A DNA stretch of 32,317 nucleotides, taken from contig JAGOCP010000010.1 in the NCBI GenBank assembly GCA_017998715.1, positions 1 through 32,317 of the forward strand, written 5' to 3'. Both the position numbers and the translations under genes were made by a program. Source of the DNA: Thermoanaerobaculia bacterium (GTDB lineage: Bacteria; Acidobacteriota; Thermoanaerobaculia; Multivoradales; JAGPDF01). This document shows, in pieces, positions 25,155 through 32,317 of the stretch; positions within the stretch are counted from its first letter, which is position 1; the number at the start of each line of letters is the position of its first letter. Below the pieces are notes generated by a model. It had not been told where the DNA came from, ran no database searches, and saw nothing but the letters and a program-made list of their open reading frames with translations.

Positions 25155-25612
25155 TGGCCGACGCCGCGCCGGTCGTGCGCGTCCGGCGTTGGCCGCACGC
25201 CGGCGACCTGCCGTTGCCGGAGCCGGCGACCGCCGGCAGTGCCGGCGCCGATCTGCGTGCAGCGGTGGGCGAGGAGGTCGTGCTCGCGCCCGGAGGGCGG
25301 GCTCTGGTGCCCACCGGCTTCAGCCTCGAGATCCCCGCCGGCTGGGAGGGTCAGGTGCGGCCGCGCAGCGGGCTCGCGGCCCGGTTCGGCGTCACCCTGC
25401 TCAACTCGCCTGGCACCATCGACAGCGACTATCGCGGTGAAGTGCAGGTGCTGCTGATCAATCTCGGCGCCGAGCCGTTCGTCGTGCGGCGCGGCGAGCG
25501 TATTGCGCAGCTCCTGATCGCGCCTTCGCCGCGCGTTCGTTTCGTCGAAGTCGACGAGCTCCCGGCGAGCGCGCGCGGCGCCGGCGGATTCGGCTCGACC
25601 GGCCGGGGCTGA
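25154..25612 (+). CDS. dut: dUTP diphosphatase
   Basis: A 152-residue trimeric dUTPase with all five motifs in order: [44 protein letters not shown] with the catalytic Asp, [12 protein letters not shown], and [12 protein letters not shown]. It hydrolyses dUTP to dUMP and pyrophosphate, keeping uracil out of DNA and feeding dTMP synthesis. ATG 25154 shares one base with the last pseudopilin stop, so it is the distal gene of the assembly operon although functionally unrelated. It converges with the minus-strand operon, 22 bases apart. Confidence 0.97.
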   Translation: MADAAPVVRVRRWPHAGDLPLPEPATAGSAGADLRAAVGEEVVLAPGGRALVPTGFSLEIPAGWEGQVRPRSGLAARFGVTLLNSPGTIDSDYRGEVQVLLINLGAEPFVVRRGERIAQLLIAPSPRVRFVEVDELPASARGAGGFGSTGRG

Positions 25613-25634
25613 AAGGCTTGTCGCCGCGGTGCCG

Positions 25635-25862
25635 TCAGCGCGCCGGCGGTTCGGCGTCGGGCTTGCCGACCAGCCCCAGGAGCAGATCCATCACCAGCGT
25701 GCGCAGCTCGAGCGCGTACTCGGTGACGTCGCGCAGCCGGTCTTCGATCTGCTCGAGGCTCGCCCTGCCGGGGCCGGCGCTGCGCGCCCGCAGGCGGTAA
25801 GACAGACGGTCGTCGAGCGATTCCAGGCGGTCGTGCACATCTTTGAGCCGCTTCGGGTCCAT
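25635..25862 (-). CDS. small hypothetical coiled-coil protein
   Basis: A 75-residue acidic/basic helical protein: RLKDVHDRLESLDDRLSYRLR, then SLEQIEDRLRDVTEYALELRTLVMDLLLGLVG, then a short polar tail. Heptad spacing suggests a coiled coil or helical hairpin with an amphipathic C-terminal helix. ATG 25862 lies four bases after the cytochrome stop and has GAGG-like sequence ahead, so it is the last gene of the minus-strand run. I do not recognise a family; a longer frame upstream merely reads through the cytochrome gene. Confidence 0.6.
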   Translation of the reverse strand: MDPKRLKDVHDRLESLDDRLSYRLRARSAGPGRASLEQIEDRLRDVTEYALELRTLVMDLLLGLVGKPDAEPPAR

Positions 25863-25866
25863 ACCC

Positions 25867-26247
25867 TTACCTCGCTCTTGAAGGGGCTTCGAGCTCGAGC
25901 ACGTAGTCGACCAGCAGATCGACGTCGCCGAGCTCGAGCTTGTGGGAAAACGCCGGCATCGAGCCGTAGCCCTGGGTGATGCGCAGGTGGATCGGGCCGC
26001 GCGCCCGGCTCTGGACGAGCGACGAGCGCGTGAGGTCGGCGTTGGGAGACAGGGTGAGAACCCGCGGGTCGCCACGGCCGTCGCTGCCGTGACAGCGGCT
26101 GCAGTGCTCGCCGTAGAGCTCGGCGGCGCTCTTGCCGGAGGTCGGAGCGCCGCAACCCTGGGCGGCCAGGGCGGCCAGGGCGAGCGCGGCGAGGAGGCCG
26201 CCCGCCAGCGGCGCGCTCGCCGCCGGCGGCAGTCGCTCGCCGTTCAT
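25867..26247 (-). CDS. lipoprotein monohaem cytochrome c
   Basis: A 126-residue protein with a hydrophobic signal ending in a lipobox-like AAQGC. The haem motif CSRCH is followed by GSDGRGDPR, and an axial-Met candidate lies in QGYGSMPAFSH. The C-terminal helix LGDVDLLVDYVLEL is typical of small class I cytochromes c. It would be tethered in the periplasm as an electron carrier. ATG 26247 overlaps the upstream cytochrome stop by four bases (ATGA). A nine-base direct repeat in the signal region encodes LAALAA. Confidence 0.87.
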   Translation of the reverse strand: MNGERLPPAASAPLAGGLLAALALAALAAQGCGAPTSGKSAAELYGEHCSRCHGSDGRGDPRVLTLSPNADLTRSSLVQSRARGPIHLRITQGYGSMPAFSHKLELGDVDLLVDYVLELEAPSRAR

Positions 26248-26609
26248 GGGTTCGCTTCGCCGCGCAGCTTGCGCAGGTAGCCGAGCAGCGCCCGCATCTC
26301 CTCCCGGGTGAGCTCGTTGCGCGCCGGCATCTGGCCGAAGACGCCCTCGCGGATGGTCGTCTCGATCGAGCCGTCGTCGCCGTAGGTCTTCCAGCTGCTG
26401 TCGGTCAGGTCGGCCCAGTCGCTGCTCATCGAGCGCACCGTGTTGCCGCGTCCATCGACGCCGTGGCAGGAGGCACAGTAGCGGCGATAGATGCGCTCGC
26501 CGGGGTCCTTGGGCTCGAAGGCGTCGCAGCCCGCGGCCAGGAGGCCTACGCAGGCGACGAGCGCGAGGGCGGTGCTACGCAGGACGGAAAGCAGGCTCGT
26601 CGGCATCAC
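26244..26609 (-). CDS. lipoprotein monohaem cytochrome c
   Basis: A 121-residue protein with a signal ending in the lipobox LAAGC. The haem motif CASCH is followed by GVDGRGN, with axial-Met candidate EGVFGQMPARNEL and C-terminal helix MRALLGYLRKLRG. It resembles the next cytochrome in layout and motif spacing, suggesting duplication. GTG 26609 has GGGAG seven bases ahead; ATG 26606 is the adjacent alternative. It lies four bases after the SDR stop. Confidence 0.87.
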   Translation of the reverse strand: MMPTSLLSVLRSTALALVACVGLLAAGCDAFEPKDPGERIYRRYCASCHGVDGRGNTVRSMSSDWADLTDSSWKTYGDDGSIETTIREGVFGQMPARNELTREEMRALLGYLRKLRGEANP

Positions 26610-26613
26610 GCGA

Positions 26614-27366
26614 TCACTCCCTGGGCCGCCGGTGGACGAGCATCGTCGTCGCCTGGTCGCGCGGCCGGATGACGATCTCGTCGATGTCGACGTGAGATGG
26701 ACGCGTCGCCACCCAGCGCACCGCCTCGGCGATGTCTTCGGCGGAAAGCGGCGTCATTCCTTCGTAGACCTTCGCCGCGCGCTCACGATCGCCGTCGAAG
26801 CGCACCAGCGCGAACTCGGTCTCGGCGAGCCCCGGAAGGATCTCGGTCACCCGCACCGGCTGGCCGAGGAGCTCGAGGCGCAGCGTCCGGGTGAGGGCGT
26901 GCACGGCGAACTTCGAGGCGGCGTAGCCGCCGCCGCCGGGATAGGCCTCGATGCCGGCGATCGAGCCCAGATTGACGACCAGGCCGTCGCCGGAGGCGAC
27001 GAGCTTGGGCAGCAGGGTGCGCGTCATGCGCAACACGCCGAGGACGTTGAGCTCGAACATGGCGCGCCACTTGTCGTCGATCGAGGCGGCGAGGCTCTCG
27101 GCGCCGAAGGCGTTGCCGGCGTTGTTGACCAGCACGTCCACCCGCTCGAGGGTGGCGCAGAACGCTGCGACGCTCTCGTCGTCGGTGACGTCGAGGGCGT
27201 GGAAGCGCGCCCCCAGCGGCTCGGCGATCGCCGCCAGCCGATCCACCCGCCGCGCCCCGAGCACCACCGAAAACCCCTCGCCCGCAAGCGCCCGCGCCGT
27301 TGCCGCGCCGAAGCCCGAGCTCGCTCCCGTCACCACCGCCACCCGCCCTCGATTCACGCTGTTCAT
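26614..27366 (-). CDS. short-chain dehydrogenase/reductase (YdfG-like)
   Basis: A 250-residue classical SDR with the Rossmann loop TGASSGFG (13-20), acid-to-amide NNAG, active-site Ser in NLGSIAGIEAY, and Y-x3-K in YAASKFA. The later segment EILPGLAETEFALVRFDGD and a C-terminus with WVATRPSHVDIDEIVIRP resemble NADP-dependent YdfG-type 3-hydroxy-acid dehydrogenases. The substrate is not determinable. ATG 27366 begins right at the fold; the open frame 28 codons upstream shows no protein-like pattern. It is separated by 52 bases from nth, with no clear terminator. Confidence 0.92.
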   Translation of the reverse strand: MNSVNRGRVAVVTGASSGFGAATARALAGEGFSVVLGARRVDRLAAIAEPLGARFHALDVTDDESVAAFCATLERVDVLVNNAGNAFGAESLAASIDDKWRAMFELNVLGVLRMTRTLLPKLVASGDGLVVNLGSIAGIEAYPGGGGYAASKFAVHALTRTLRLELLGQPVRVTEILPGLAETEFALVRFDGDRERAAKVYEGMTPLSAEDIAEAVRWVATRPSHVDIDEIVIRPRDQATTMLVHRRPRE

Positions 27367-27418
27367 CGGTCGCGAAGTGTACTCGATGGCGGGCGGCGCC
27401 ACGGTGAAGCGTTTCGCC

Positions 27419-28117
27419 CTAGACCTGTACCGACGGGCAGATGTCGGCAAGGAAACAGCTGGCGCAGAAAGGCTTCCTGGCGTTGCAGATCTTCCGGCCG
27501 TGATCGATGAGGAGGTGGGAGAGGAGGGTCCAGTCTTCGCGCGGGAAGAGGGGCATGAGGTCCTGCTCCACCTTCACCGGGTCGGTCTCGCGGCTCAGTC
27601 GAAGGCGGCCGGCGAGCCGGCCGACGTGGGTGTCGACGACGACGCCTTCGTTCAGGCCGAAGGCGTTGCCGAGGACGACGTTGGCGGTCTTCCGGCCGAC
27701 GCCGGGGAGCTGAACGAGCTCCGCCATGGTGCGGGGGACCTCGCCGCCGTGGCGTTCGACCAGCGCGCGGCCGAGGCCCTGGAGCGACTTCGCCTTGTTG
27801 CGGAAGAAGCCGGTGGACTGGATGAGCGCCTCGAGATTCTCGAGCGGGATCTGGGCGTAGTGCGCTGCCGAGGGGCAGGCGGCGAAGAGCGCCGGCGTGA
27901 CCATGTTGACCCGCACGTCGGTGCACTGGGCCGACAGGACCGTCGCGACCACGAGCTCGAGCGCGTTGCGATGGTCGAGGGCGCAGTGCGCCCCCGGATA
28001 GGCGGCCTTGAGCCGCGTCAGGATTTCGGCCGAGCGCGCTGCGAGCTCAGCGGCCGATTCGCGCCGGCGTCTCGGCCGCGGGCTCGCAGGCTTCCTGGCC
28101 GTTCGGGCCAAGGTCAC
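27419..28117 (-). CDS. nth: endonuclease III
   Basis: A 232-residue bifunctional DNA glycosylase/AP lyase of base-excision repair. The helix-hairpin-helix LPGVGRKTANVV contains catalytic Lys143, and VVVDTHVGR carries catalytic Asp162. The 4Fe-4S loop C-x6-C-x2-C-x5-C is intact near the C-terminus (CNARKPFCASCFLADIC). A basic, low-complexity N-terminal extension of about 25 residues precedes the fold. GTG 28117 overlaps the stop of the holin-family gene (GTGA), so I reject starts further upstream. Confidence 0.96.
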   Translation of the reverse strand: MTLARTARKPASPRPRRRRESAAELAARSAEILTRLKAAYPGAHCALDHRNALELVVATVLSAQCTDVRVNMVTPALFAACPSAAHYAQIPLENLEALIQSTGFFRNKAKSLQGLGRALVERHGGEVPRTMAELVQLPGVGRKTANVVLGNAFGLNEGVVVDTHVGRLAGRLRLSRETDPVKVEQDLMPLFPREDWTLLSHLLIDHGRKICNARKPFCASCFLADICPSVQV

Positions 28118-28458
28118 TCGCGGTCGAACAGCGCCCGCAGGAGCATGTTGAAGACGGCGAGGAAGAGTCCGCCGGCCATCGCCCAGAGGAAGCTGTCGAC
28201 GCGGAAGCCGGCGAGAAGCAGGTCGACCAGCCAGACCATCAGGCCGTTGATGACGATGAAGAAGAGGCCGAGCGTCAGCACGACGAACGGCAGCGACAGG
28301 ATGGTGACGAGCGGCTTCACCAGCAGATTCACTGCGCCGAGGACGAACCCGGCGAGCAGCAGATAGAGCAGGCCCCCTTCGTAGTGGATCCCGGGCAGCA
28401 ACTGGGCCGCCGCCCACAGTCCGAGGCCGTTCAACGCGATGCGGACCAGAAGTTTCAT
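28114..28458 (-). CDS. 4-TM phage-holin-superfamily IV-type membrane protein (YvlD-like)
   Basis: A 114-residue hydrophobic protein with four TM segments and the family pattern ALNGLGLWAAAQLLPGI, GFVLGAVNLLVKPLVTILSLP, GLFFIVINGLMVWLVD and AVFNMLLRALF. Members are widespread chromosomal proteins named after distant holin similarity; no lysis function is implied, and there is no endolysin or phage gene nearby. It is coupled to the Nudix gene upstream and nth downstream by four-base overlaps. Confidence 0.85.
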   Translation of the reverse strand: MKLLVRIALNGLGLWAAAQLLPGIHYEGGLLYLLLAGFVLGAVNLLVKPLVTILSLPFVVLTLGLFFIVINGLMVWLVDLLLAGFRVDSFLWAMAGGLFLAVFNMLLRALFDRE

Positions 28459-28925
28459 CCTTCGTCTCCAGTAGGGGTCGCGCTGGCCTGGCGCTCGCGC
28501 GCGATGTTCCAGGCCTGCTCGGCGACCCTGCGGTCGTTGGCGTGCGAGAGCTTGGCGATCGCCTCGCGCCAGGGAAACCAGCGCGCCGCCACGACTTCGC
28601 GCGGCTCGAAGTCGGCTTCGCTGCCGCTCTCGTAGGCGAGCAGAAAGTAGTCGACGTGCTTCTTGATCCGCTGCCGGCCGCGCTCGAGGAAGGTGTAGTC
28701 GACGCCGGAGAGCGGCGCGACGATCGAGCCGGTGACGCCGGTCTCCTCGCGCACTTCGCGCACGGCAGCTTCGGCCGGCAGCTCGCCCGCTTCGAGATGC
28801 CCCTTCGGCAGCTGCCAGCGCCGCCCGCCGGCGGTGGCGATCAGCAGGACCTCGTCGCCGCGCACGACCAGACCGCCGGCGGAGTGCTGCTCGGATGCGA
28901 CCGGCGAGGCGGACGACGGCTTCAT
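28455..28925 (-). CDS. Nudix hydrolase
   Basis: A 156-residue protein with a complete Nudix box, G-x5-E-x7-REVREETGV (about residues 42-64), after LIATAGGRRWQLPKGHLEAGE. The strand VDYFLLAYESG and the block FEPREVVAARWFPWREAIAKLSH follow, as in MutT/Ap4A-type enzymes. It cleaves a nucleoside diphosphate linked to some moiety; the substrate is unknown. ATG 28925 overlaps the pdxH stop (ATGA). Confidence 0.92.
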   Translation of the reverse strand: MKPSSASPVASEQHSAGGLVVRGDEVLLIATAGGRRWQLPKGHLEAGELPAEAAVREVREETGVTGSIVAPLSGVDYTFLERGRQRIKKHVDYFLLAYESGSEADFEPREVVAARWFPWREAIAKLSHANDRRVAEQAWNIARERQASATPTGDEG

Positions 28926-29503
28926 GGGCTCAACCGTTCGCAGCGCCAGGCGCCGGCGTCGAGGGTGAAGCGGCGGCGCTCGTGCAGGCGGCTCTTCTTG
29001 CCCTGCCAGAACTCGATGGCGTGCGGCCGCAGGAGGAAGCCCCCCCAGTGCGGCGGCCGCGGGATCGCCCGGCCGAGGTAGCGCCCCTCGGTGGCGATGA
29101 CCCGCCGCAGCAGCGCGAAGCGCGAGTCGAGCGGCTGGCTCTGATAGGAGGCCCAGGCGCCGAGCTGCGAGCCGCGCGGGCGGGTGGCGAAGTAGGCGTC
29201 GGATTCGGCGGCGCCGAGGCGCTCGATCGCTCCTTCGGCGCGCACCTGCATCTCGAGCCAGGCCCAGTGCCAGCAGAGCGCCGCGCGCGGATTCTCCGTC
29301 AGCTCGCGCCCCTTGCGGCTGTCGTAGTTGGTGAAGAACTGGAAGCCGCGGGCGTCGACCCCCTTGAGCAGCACCATACGCGCCGAGGGCGCGCCGGTCG
29401 CGTCGGCGGTGGCGAGCGTCATGGCGGTCGGGTCGGTCGGGGCGTCCTGGGAGACGCGGGCGAAAAGCGTCTGGAATTCGCCGAGCGGGTCGAGCTCTGC
29501 CAT
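28922..29503 (-). CDS. pdxH: pyridoxamine/pyridoxine 5'-phosphate oxidase
   Basis: A 193-residue FMN enzyme that makes pyridoxal 5'-phosphate. Blocks run in order: PTAMTLATADATGAPSARMVLLKGVD, GFQFFTNYDSRKGRELTENP (FMN phosphate site), ALCWHWAWLEMQVRAEG, SDAYFATRPRGSQLGAWAS, PRPPHWGGFLLRPHAIEFWQG, and the C-terminal RLHERRRF with a WRCERLSP end. It is shorter than the 218-residue E. coli enzyme only at the N-terminus. ATG 29503 overlaps the algH stop by one base. Confidence 0.97.
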   Translation of the reverse strand: MAELDPLGEFQTLFARVSQDAPTDPTAMTLATADATGAPSARMVLLKGVDARGFQFFTNYDSRKGRELTENPRAALCWHWAWLEMQVRAEGAIERLGAAESDAYFATRPRGSQLGAWASYQSQPLDSRFALLRRVIATEGRYLGRAIPRPPHWGGFLLRPHAIEFWQGKKSRLHERRRFTLDAGAWRCERLSP

Positions 29504-30090
29504 CAGTTCGCCGGGCTCTCCGGCTCGTTGGCCGTCCAGGTGGGGAGCGTCGTCGGGTCGACGCCGACCGACGAGACTGCCGCTTCCCAGACCGCTTCGG
29601 TCGTGCCGCCGAAGACGAGGTCCGGGTCGACCGGGGCGATCAGCCAGTCGTTTCTCAGGATCTCGCTCACCAGTTGGCCCTCGCCCCATCCGGCGTAGCC
29701 GAGAAAGAGGCGGAAGCGGTGCGGCGGCCGGCCCGCCAGGGTGGCGAGCTCGCCCAGGTGCTGCGTCAGATGGATGCCGGGAAAGACCTCGGTCGCCGCC
29801 TCGAGCGGCGGCAGCTCGTCGCCGGCGTCGGAATAGAGAACCGTGCCGACCTGCGGCTGCACCGGGCCGCCGAACTGCGCCAGATCGGCCTCGTCGCCGC
29901 CCCACGGCAGCTCGAGGTCGGTGAGGATCTCCGCCACTTTGAGCTCGGTCCGGCGGTTGACGATGAAGCCGAAGCTGCCCTCCTCTTCGTGGGCGAGCAG
30001 CAGGACGACGCTCTTGCGGAAGTACGGATCGGCCACCTGCGGCATGGCGAGGAGCAGTAGTGGCGGGACGAGAGCGGAAGGCGACGGCAC
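29503..30090 (-). CDS. AlgH/YqgE family protein (DUF179)
   Basis: A 195-residue protein with the family blocks LLLAMPQVADPYFRKSVVLLLAHEEEGSFGFIVNR, FGGPVQPQVGTVLYSD, RLFLGYAGWGEGQLVSEI and WLIAPVDPDLVF. The family is widespread and its biochemical role is not settled. GTG 30090 is the only start giving the full N-terminus; the Met at residue 16 would cut into the conserved strand. It is the first gene of a tightly overlapping minus-strand set with pdxH, Nudix, the holin-like gene and nth, 49 bases after the zinc-ribbon gene. Confidence 0.93.
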   Translation of the reverse strand: MPSPSALVPPLLLLAMPQVADPYFRKSVVLLLAHEEEGSFGFIVNRRTELKVAEILTDLELPWGGDEADLAQFGGPVQPQVGTVLYSDAGDELPPLEAATEVFPGIHLTQHLGELATLAGRPPHRFRLFLGYAGWGEGQLVSEILRNDWLIAPVDPDLVFGGTTEAVWEAAVSSVGVDPTTLPTWTANEPESPAN

Positions 30091-30139
30091 GCGGCGATTC
30101 TATCCGCTCCGGCGGGGCGGCAGGGCGCTTGCCCGGCGC

Positions 30140-31087
30140 TCAGCGCCGGCGGCCGACCGCCTCGAACACCATTTCGACCAGGTCGCCGAGCAGCTCGAAC
30201 CAGCGCGCTTCGGCCGGCGGCTCCGCGGCGACCTCGCGGATCTCCTGCTTGGCGAGCGCCTGGCGGCGGGTGGCCTCCCGGCGCTCCTCGGCCAGGCGCT
30301 CCTCGACGCGGGTGAGGCCGCCGGCGCGGATCCACGACAGCGTCGCCTCGAGCTCGGCGGCATCGAACCAGAGCCCGTGCGTGCCGCAGACGTCGAGGAC
30401 CACGCCGGAGCTGCCGGCGAAGGCGCGCCGCACCATGAGCTTGCGGCAGACAGGGCAGGGGCGATAGGTCACCTGCCCGAGAACTTTCGGCCGGCCGGAG
30501 TTGGGACGGCCCGCCTCGGGCCGGCCGGCGCTGGCGAGCGGCTCCGGAACGACCTCGCGCCGGGCGCGCTCCTGCAGGGCGTCGAAGGTCGGGTGGCCGA
30601 GCCAGACGCCGGCGCAGCTGCCGCATTCGAGCATGGCGAGGGCGCTCGTTGCGTCCGGAATCCGCCGGCTGGAGAGCCGACGCTCCGGTTTGCAGGAAGG
30701 GCAGGAGAAGTCGCTCCGCCCGCCGGCGACGGCTTCCGGCGCGATCCGTGTGCCGCAGCTGTGGCAGAAGCGCTGGCGGTCACCGATGCGCGAGGCGCAG
30801 ACCGGGCAGAGCGTGTTGCGGTCGCTCTCGCCGAGGACGAACGGCGCCGAGCAGAAGGTGCAGTCGGCCGCGCCGGCGACGCGTGGCGCACCGCAGGAGG
30901 CACAGCGCACCACCGGCGCCTCCTGCGCCTTGCTGCGCGGCACCGCGAGCACGGCGCCGCACAGGCAGCGGAAGCGCTCGCCGACGGCCAGATCGCCGGC
31001 GTCGAACTGCTTGAAGCAGCTCTCGCAGCGCACCAGGCGGCGGTAGCGATGCGGGTTTTTCGCCGGCGAGGCAGGGGAATCGGACAT
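30140..31087 (-). CDS. multi-zinc-ribbon protein with TFIIB-type zinc fingers
   Basis: A 315-residue soluble protein with about five metal sites. They are CESC...CLC (about 20-42), CASC...CTFC (about 60-80), CPVC...CHSC (about 92-110), CPSC...CGSC followed by AGVWL, and CPVC...CGTHGLWFD. The last two match the TFIIB-like zinc-finger pattern CPxC...(D)C..(H)GxWFD, so that domain is duplicated. A Gly/Arg/Pro-rich spacer (GRPEAGRPNSGRPK) separates them. The tail is a charged Glu/Arg helix (about 265-295) and a short hydrophobic end. ATG 31087 is preferred over an upstream in-frame ATG at 31180, which overlaps the aconitase start. No function is assigned. Confidence 0.75.
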   Translation of the reverse strand: MSDSPASPAKNPHRYRRLVRCESCFKQFDAGDLAVGERFRCLCGAVLAVPRSKAQEAPVVRCASCGAPRVAGAADCTFCSAPFVLGESDRNTLCPVCASRIGDRQRFCHSCGTRIAPEAVAGGRSDFSCPSCKPERRLSSRRIPDATSALAMLECGSCAGVWLGHPTFDALQERARREVVPEPLASAGRPEAGRPNSGRPKVLGQVTYRPCPVCRKLMVRRAFAGSSGVVLDVCGTHGLWFDAAELEATLSWIRAGGLTRVEERLAEERREATRRQALAKQEIREVAAEPPAEARWFELLGDLVEMVFEAVGRRR

Positions 31088-31178
31088 GAGCGCCCTCGCC
31101 GCGAGTCTATCCGCGGCCGTGCGATATCGTTCAGGTGCCTGATTCGCCTCGGTCCGCTTCGGGAAGGGAGCCCGCCCC

Positions 31179-32317
31179 ATGAAAGATAGTTTCGCCAGTC
31201 ACGGTACCCTCGCGGTCGGGGGAGAGAGCCTGAAAATCGCCCGTCTCGCTGCGCTCGAGAAGCGCGGCTACGACCTCTCCCGCCTGCCGTATGCCTTGAA
31301 GATCCTGCTCGAGAATCTCCTGCGGCGCGAAGACGGCAAGGTCGTCTCCTCCGAGGAGATCGACTTTCTCTGCCGCTGGGATCCCGCCGCGGCCCCGTCG
31401 CGCGAGATCGCCTTCATGCCGGCGCGGGTGCTGCTACAGGACTTCACCGGCGTGCCGGCGGTGGTCGACCTTGCCGCGATGCGCGACGCGATGGCGGCGA
31501 TGGGCGGCGACCCCAACCGGATCAATCCGCTGCAGCCGGTCGAACTGGTCATCGATCACTCGGTGCAGGTCGACGAGTACGGTACGGAGGCGGCGCTTCT
31601 CCTCAACAGCCAGAAGGAGTTCGAGCGCAACCACGAGCGCTACCTCTTTTTGCGCTGGGGCCAGAAGGCGTTCCGTAACTTCCGCGTCGTGCCGCCGGCG
31701 ACCGGCATTGTCCACCAGGTCAATCTCGAGTACCTGGCGCGAGTGGTCATGCAGGAGGAGGGCTGGGCCTACCCCGACACCCTCGTCGGCACCGACTCGC
31801 ACACCACGATGATCAACGGGCTGGGCGTCCTGGGTTGGGGAGTCGGCGGCATCGAAGCCGAGGCCGCGATGCTCGGCCAGCCGGTGTCGATGCTCATCCC
31901 GCAGGTGGTCGGCTTCCGTCTGACCGGCAAGCTCCCCGAGGGCGCGACGGCCACCGATCTCGTGCTCACCGTCACCCAGATGCTGCGCAAGAAGGGCGTC
32001 GTCGGCAAGTTCGTCGAGTTCTTCGGCCCCGGCCTCGAAAATCTCCGCCTCGCCGACCGCGCGACGATCGCCAACATGGCGCCGGAGTACGGCGCGACCT
32101 GCGGTCTCTTCCCGGTCGACGCGGTGGCGCTCGACTACCTGCGCTTCACTGGCCGTTCGGAAAAGAGCGTCGCTCTCGCCGAGGCCTACATGAAGGAGCA
32201 GGGGCTCTTCCACACCGCGGCGACGCCCGAGGCGGTCTATTCCGACACCCTGGCGCTCGACCTCGGAACGGTCGAGCCGTCGCTCGCCGGGCCGCGGCGG
32301 CCGCAGGACCGCGTCGC
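31179..32317 (+). CDS. acnA: aconitate hydratase, AcnA type (3' truncated)
   Basis: The frame opens at ATG 31179 and remains open to the last base (379 complete codons), so about the first 40 % of the enzyme is present. Typical AcnA/IRP blocks are [78 protein letters not shown], and [21 protein letters not shown] with [10 protein letters not shown]. The 4Fe-4S cysteines lie later in the protein, outside the window. It isomerises citrate and isocitrate in the TCA cycle. GGGAG (31166-31170) lies eight bases upstream. It diverges from the zinc-ribbon gene across 91 bases in which no clear promoter is visible. Confidence 0.97.
   Translation, partial: MKDSFASHGTLAVGGESLKIARLAALEKRGYDLSRLPYALKILLENLLRREDGKVVSSEEIDFLCRWDPAAAPSREIAFMPARVLLQDFTGVPAVVDLAAMRDAMAAMGGDPNRINPLQPVELVIDHSVQVDEYGTEAALLLNSQKEFERNHERYLFLRWGQKAFRNFRVVPPATGIVHQVNLEYLARVVMQEEGWAYPDTLVGTDSHTTMINGLGVLGWGVGGIEAEAAMLGQPVSMLIPQVVGFRLTGKLPEGATATDLVLTVTQMLRKKGVVGKFVEFFGPGLENLRLADRATIANMAPEYGATCGLFPVDAVALDYLRFTGRSEKSVALAEAYMKEQGLFHTAATPEAVYSDTLALDLGTVEPSLAGPRRPQDRV

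Noticed and set aside
26614-27450. Longer start for the SDR protein at 27450
   Set aside because: The extra 28 residues are Arg/Pro-rich and lack any SDR feature; the Rossmann strand begins eight residues after the ATG at 27366.
28114-28458. Phage lysis module suggested by the holin-family protein
   Set aside because: No endolysin, integrase or structural phage gene is nearby. This 4-TM family is commonly chromosomal, and the gene is embedded in a housekeeping operon.

Overview
The window is very GC-rich (roughly 70 %), densely coding Gram-negative chromosome. Lipid A/Kdo genes, a secretin, a DUF5916 outer-membrane protein and lipoprotein cytochromes all point to a two-membrane cell. Gene content and style (hybrid PilMNOP/Gsp operon, DUF5916, many GTG/TTG starts in 4-base overlaps) suggest an Acidobacteriota-like organism, perhaps near Thermoanaerobaculia; this placement is inference, as no marker gene was compared. 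No insertion sequence, prophage, CRISPR array, rRNA or tRNA was seen, and no base-composition break suggests recent transfer.

Layout. 1-8199 is a plus-strand run: the 3' end of a PlsB-like acyltransferase, a DUF5916 outer-membrane protein, a nitrilase-superfamily amidohydrolase overlapping a GNAT acetyltransferase, an ion-transporter-superfamily permease, then enolase coupled to FtsB. 8207-12498 is a minus-strand operon, waaA-lpxK-lpxL-like-waaF-like, for Kdo/lipid A/core assembly. 12624-25612 is a 13 kb plus-strand operon: ECF sigma factor, zinc-motif anti-sigma factor, a small secretin-like periplasmic protein, platform protein (GspF/PilC), assembly ATPase (GspE/PilB), PilM, PilN, PilO and PilP-like proteins, a lipoprotein secretin with a C-terminal cohesin-like domain, three type-IV-pilin-like proteins, and dUTPase. 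25635-30090 is a minus-strand run: AlgH, PdxH, Nudix hydrolase, 4-TM holin-like protein, endonuclease III, SDR oxidoreductase, two lipoprotein cytochromes c and a 75-residue protein. 30140-31087 (minus) is a multi-zinc-ribbon protein, divergent from aconitase (31179 to the window end, no stop reached).

The most notable object is the 12.6-25.2 kb operon. It mixes type IV pilus alignment proteins (PilM/N/O/P) with GspG-like pseudopilins and has no PilT or prepilin peptidase in view, so it looks more like a secretion-type pseudopilus than a retractile pilus. It begins with its own sigma/anti-sigma pair, with a perfect 22-bp palindrome just ahead of the sigma gene. The secretin combines a lipobox, a TPR-like N-terminus, STN and NolW domains, the secretin core, a long disordered linker and a cohesin-like C-terminal domain. 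The parts are recognisable families; the combination, its regulation and its substrates are not evident from sequence and deserve follow-up.
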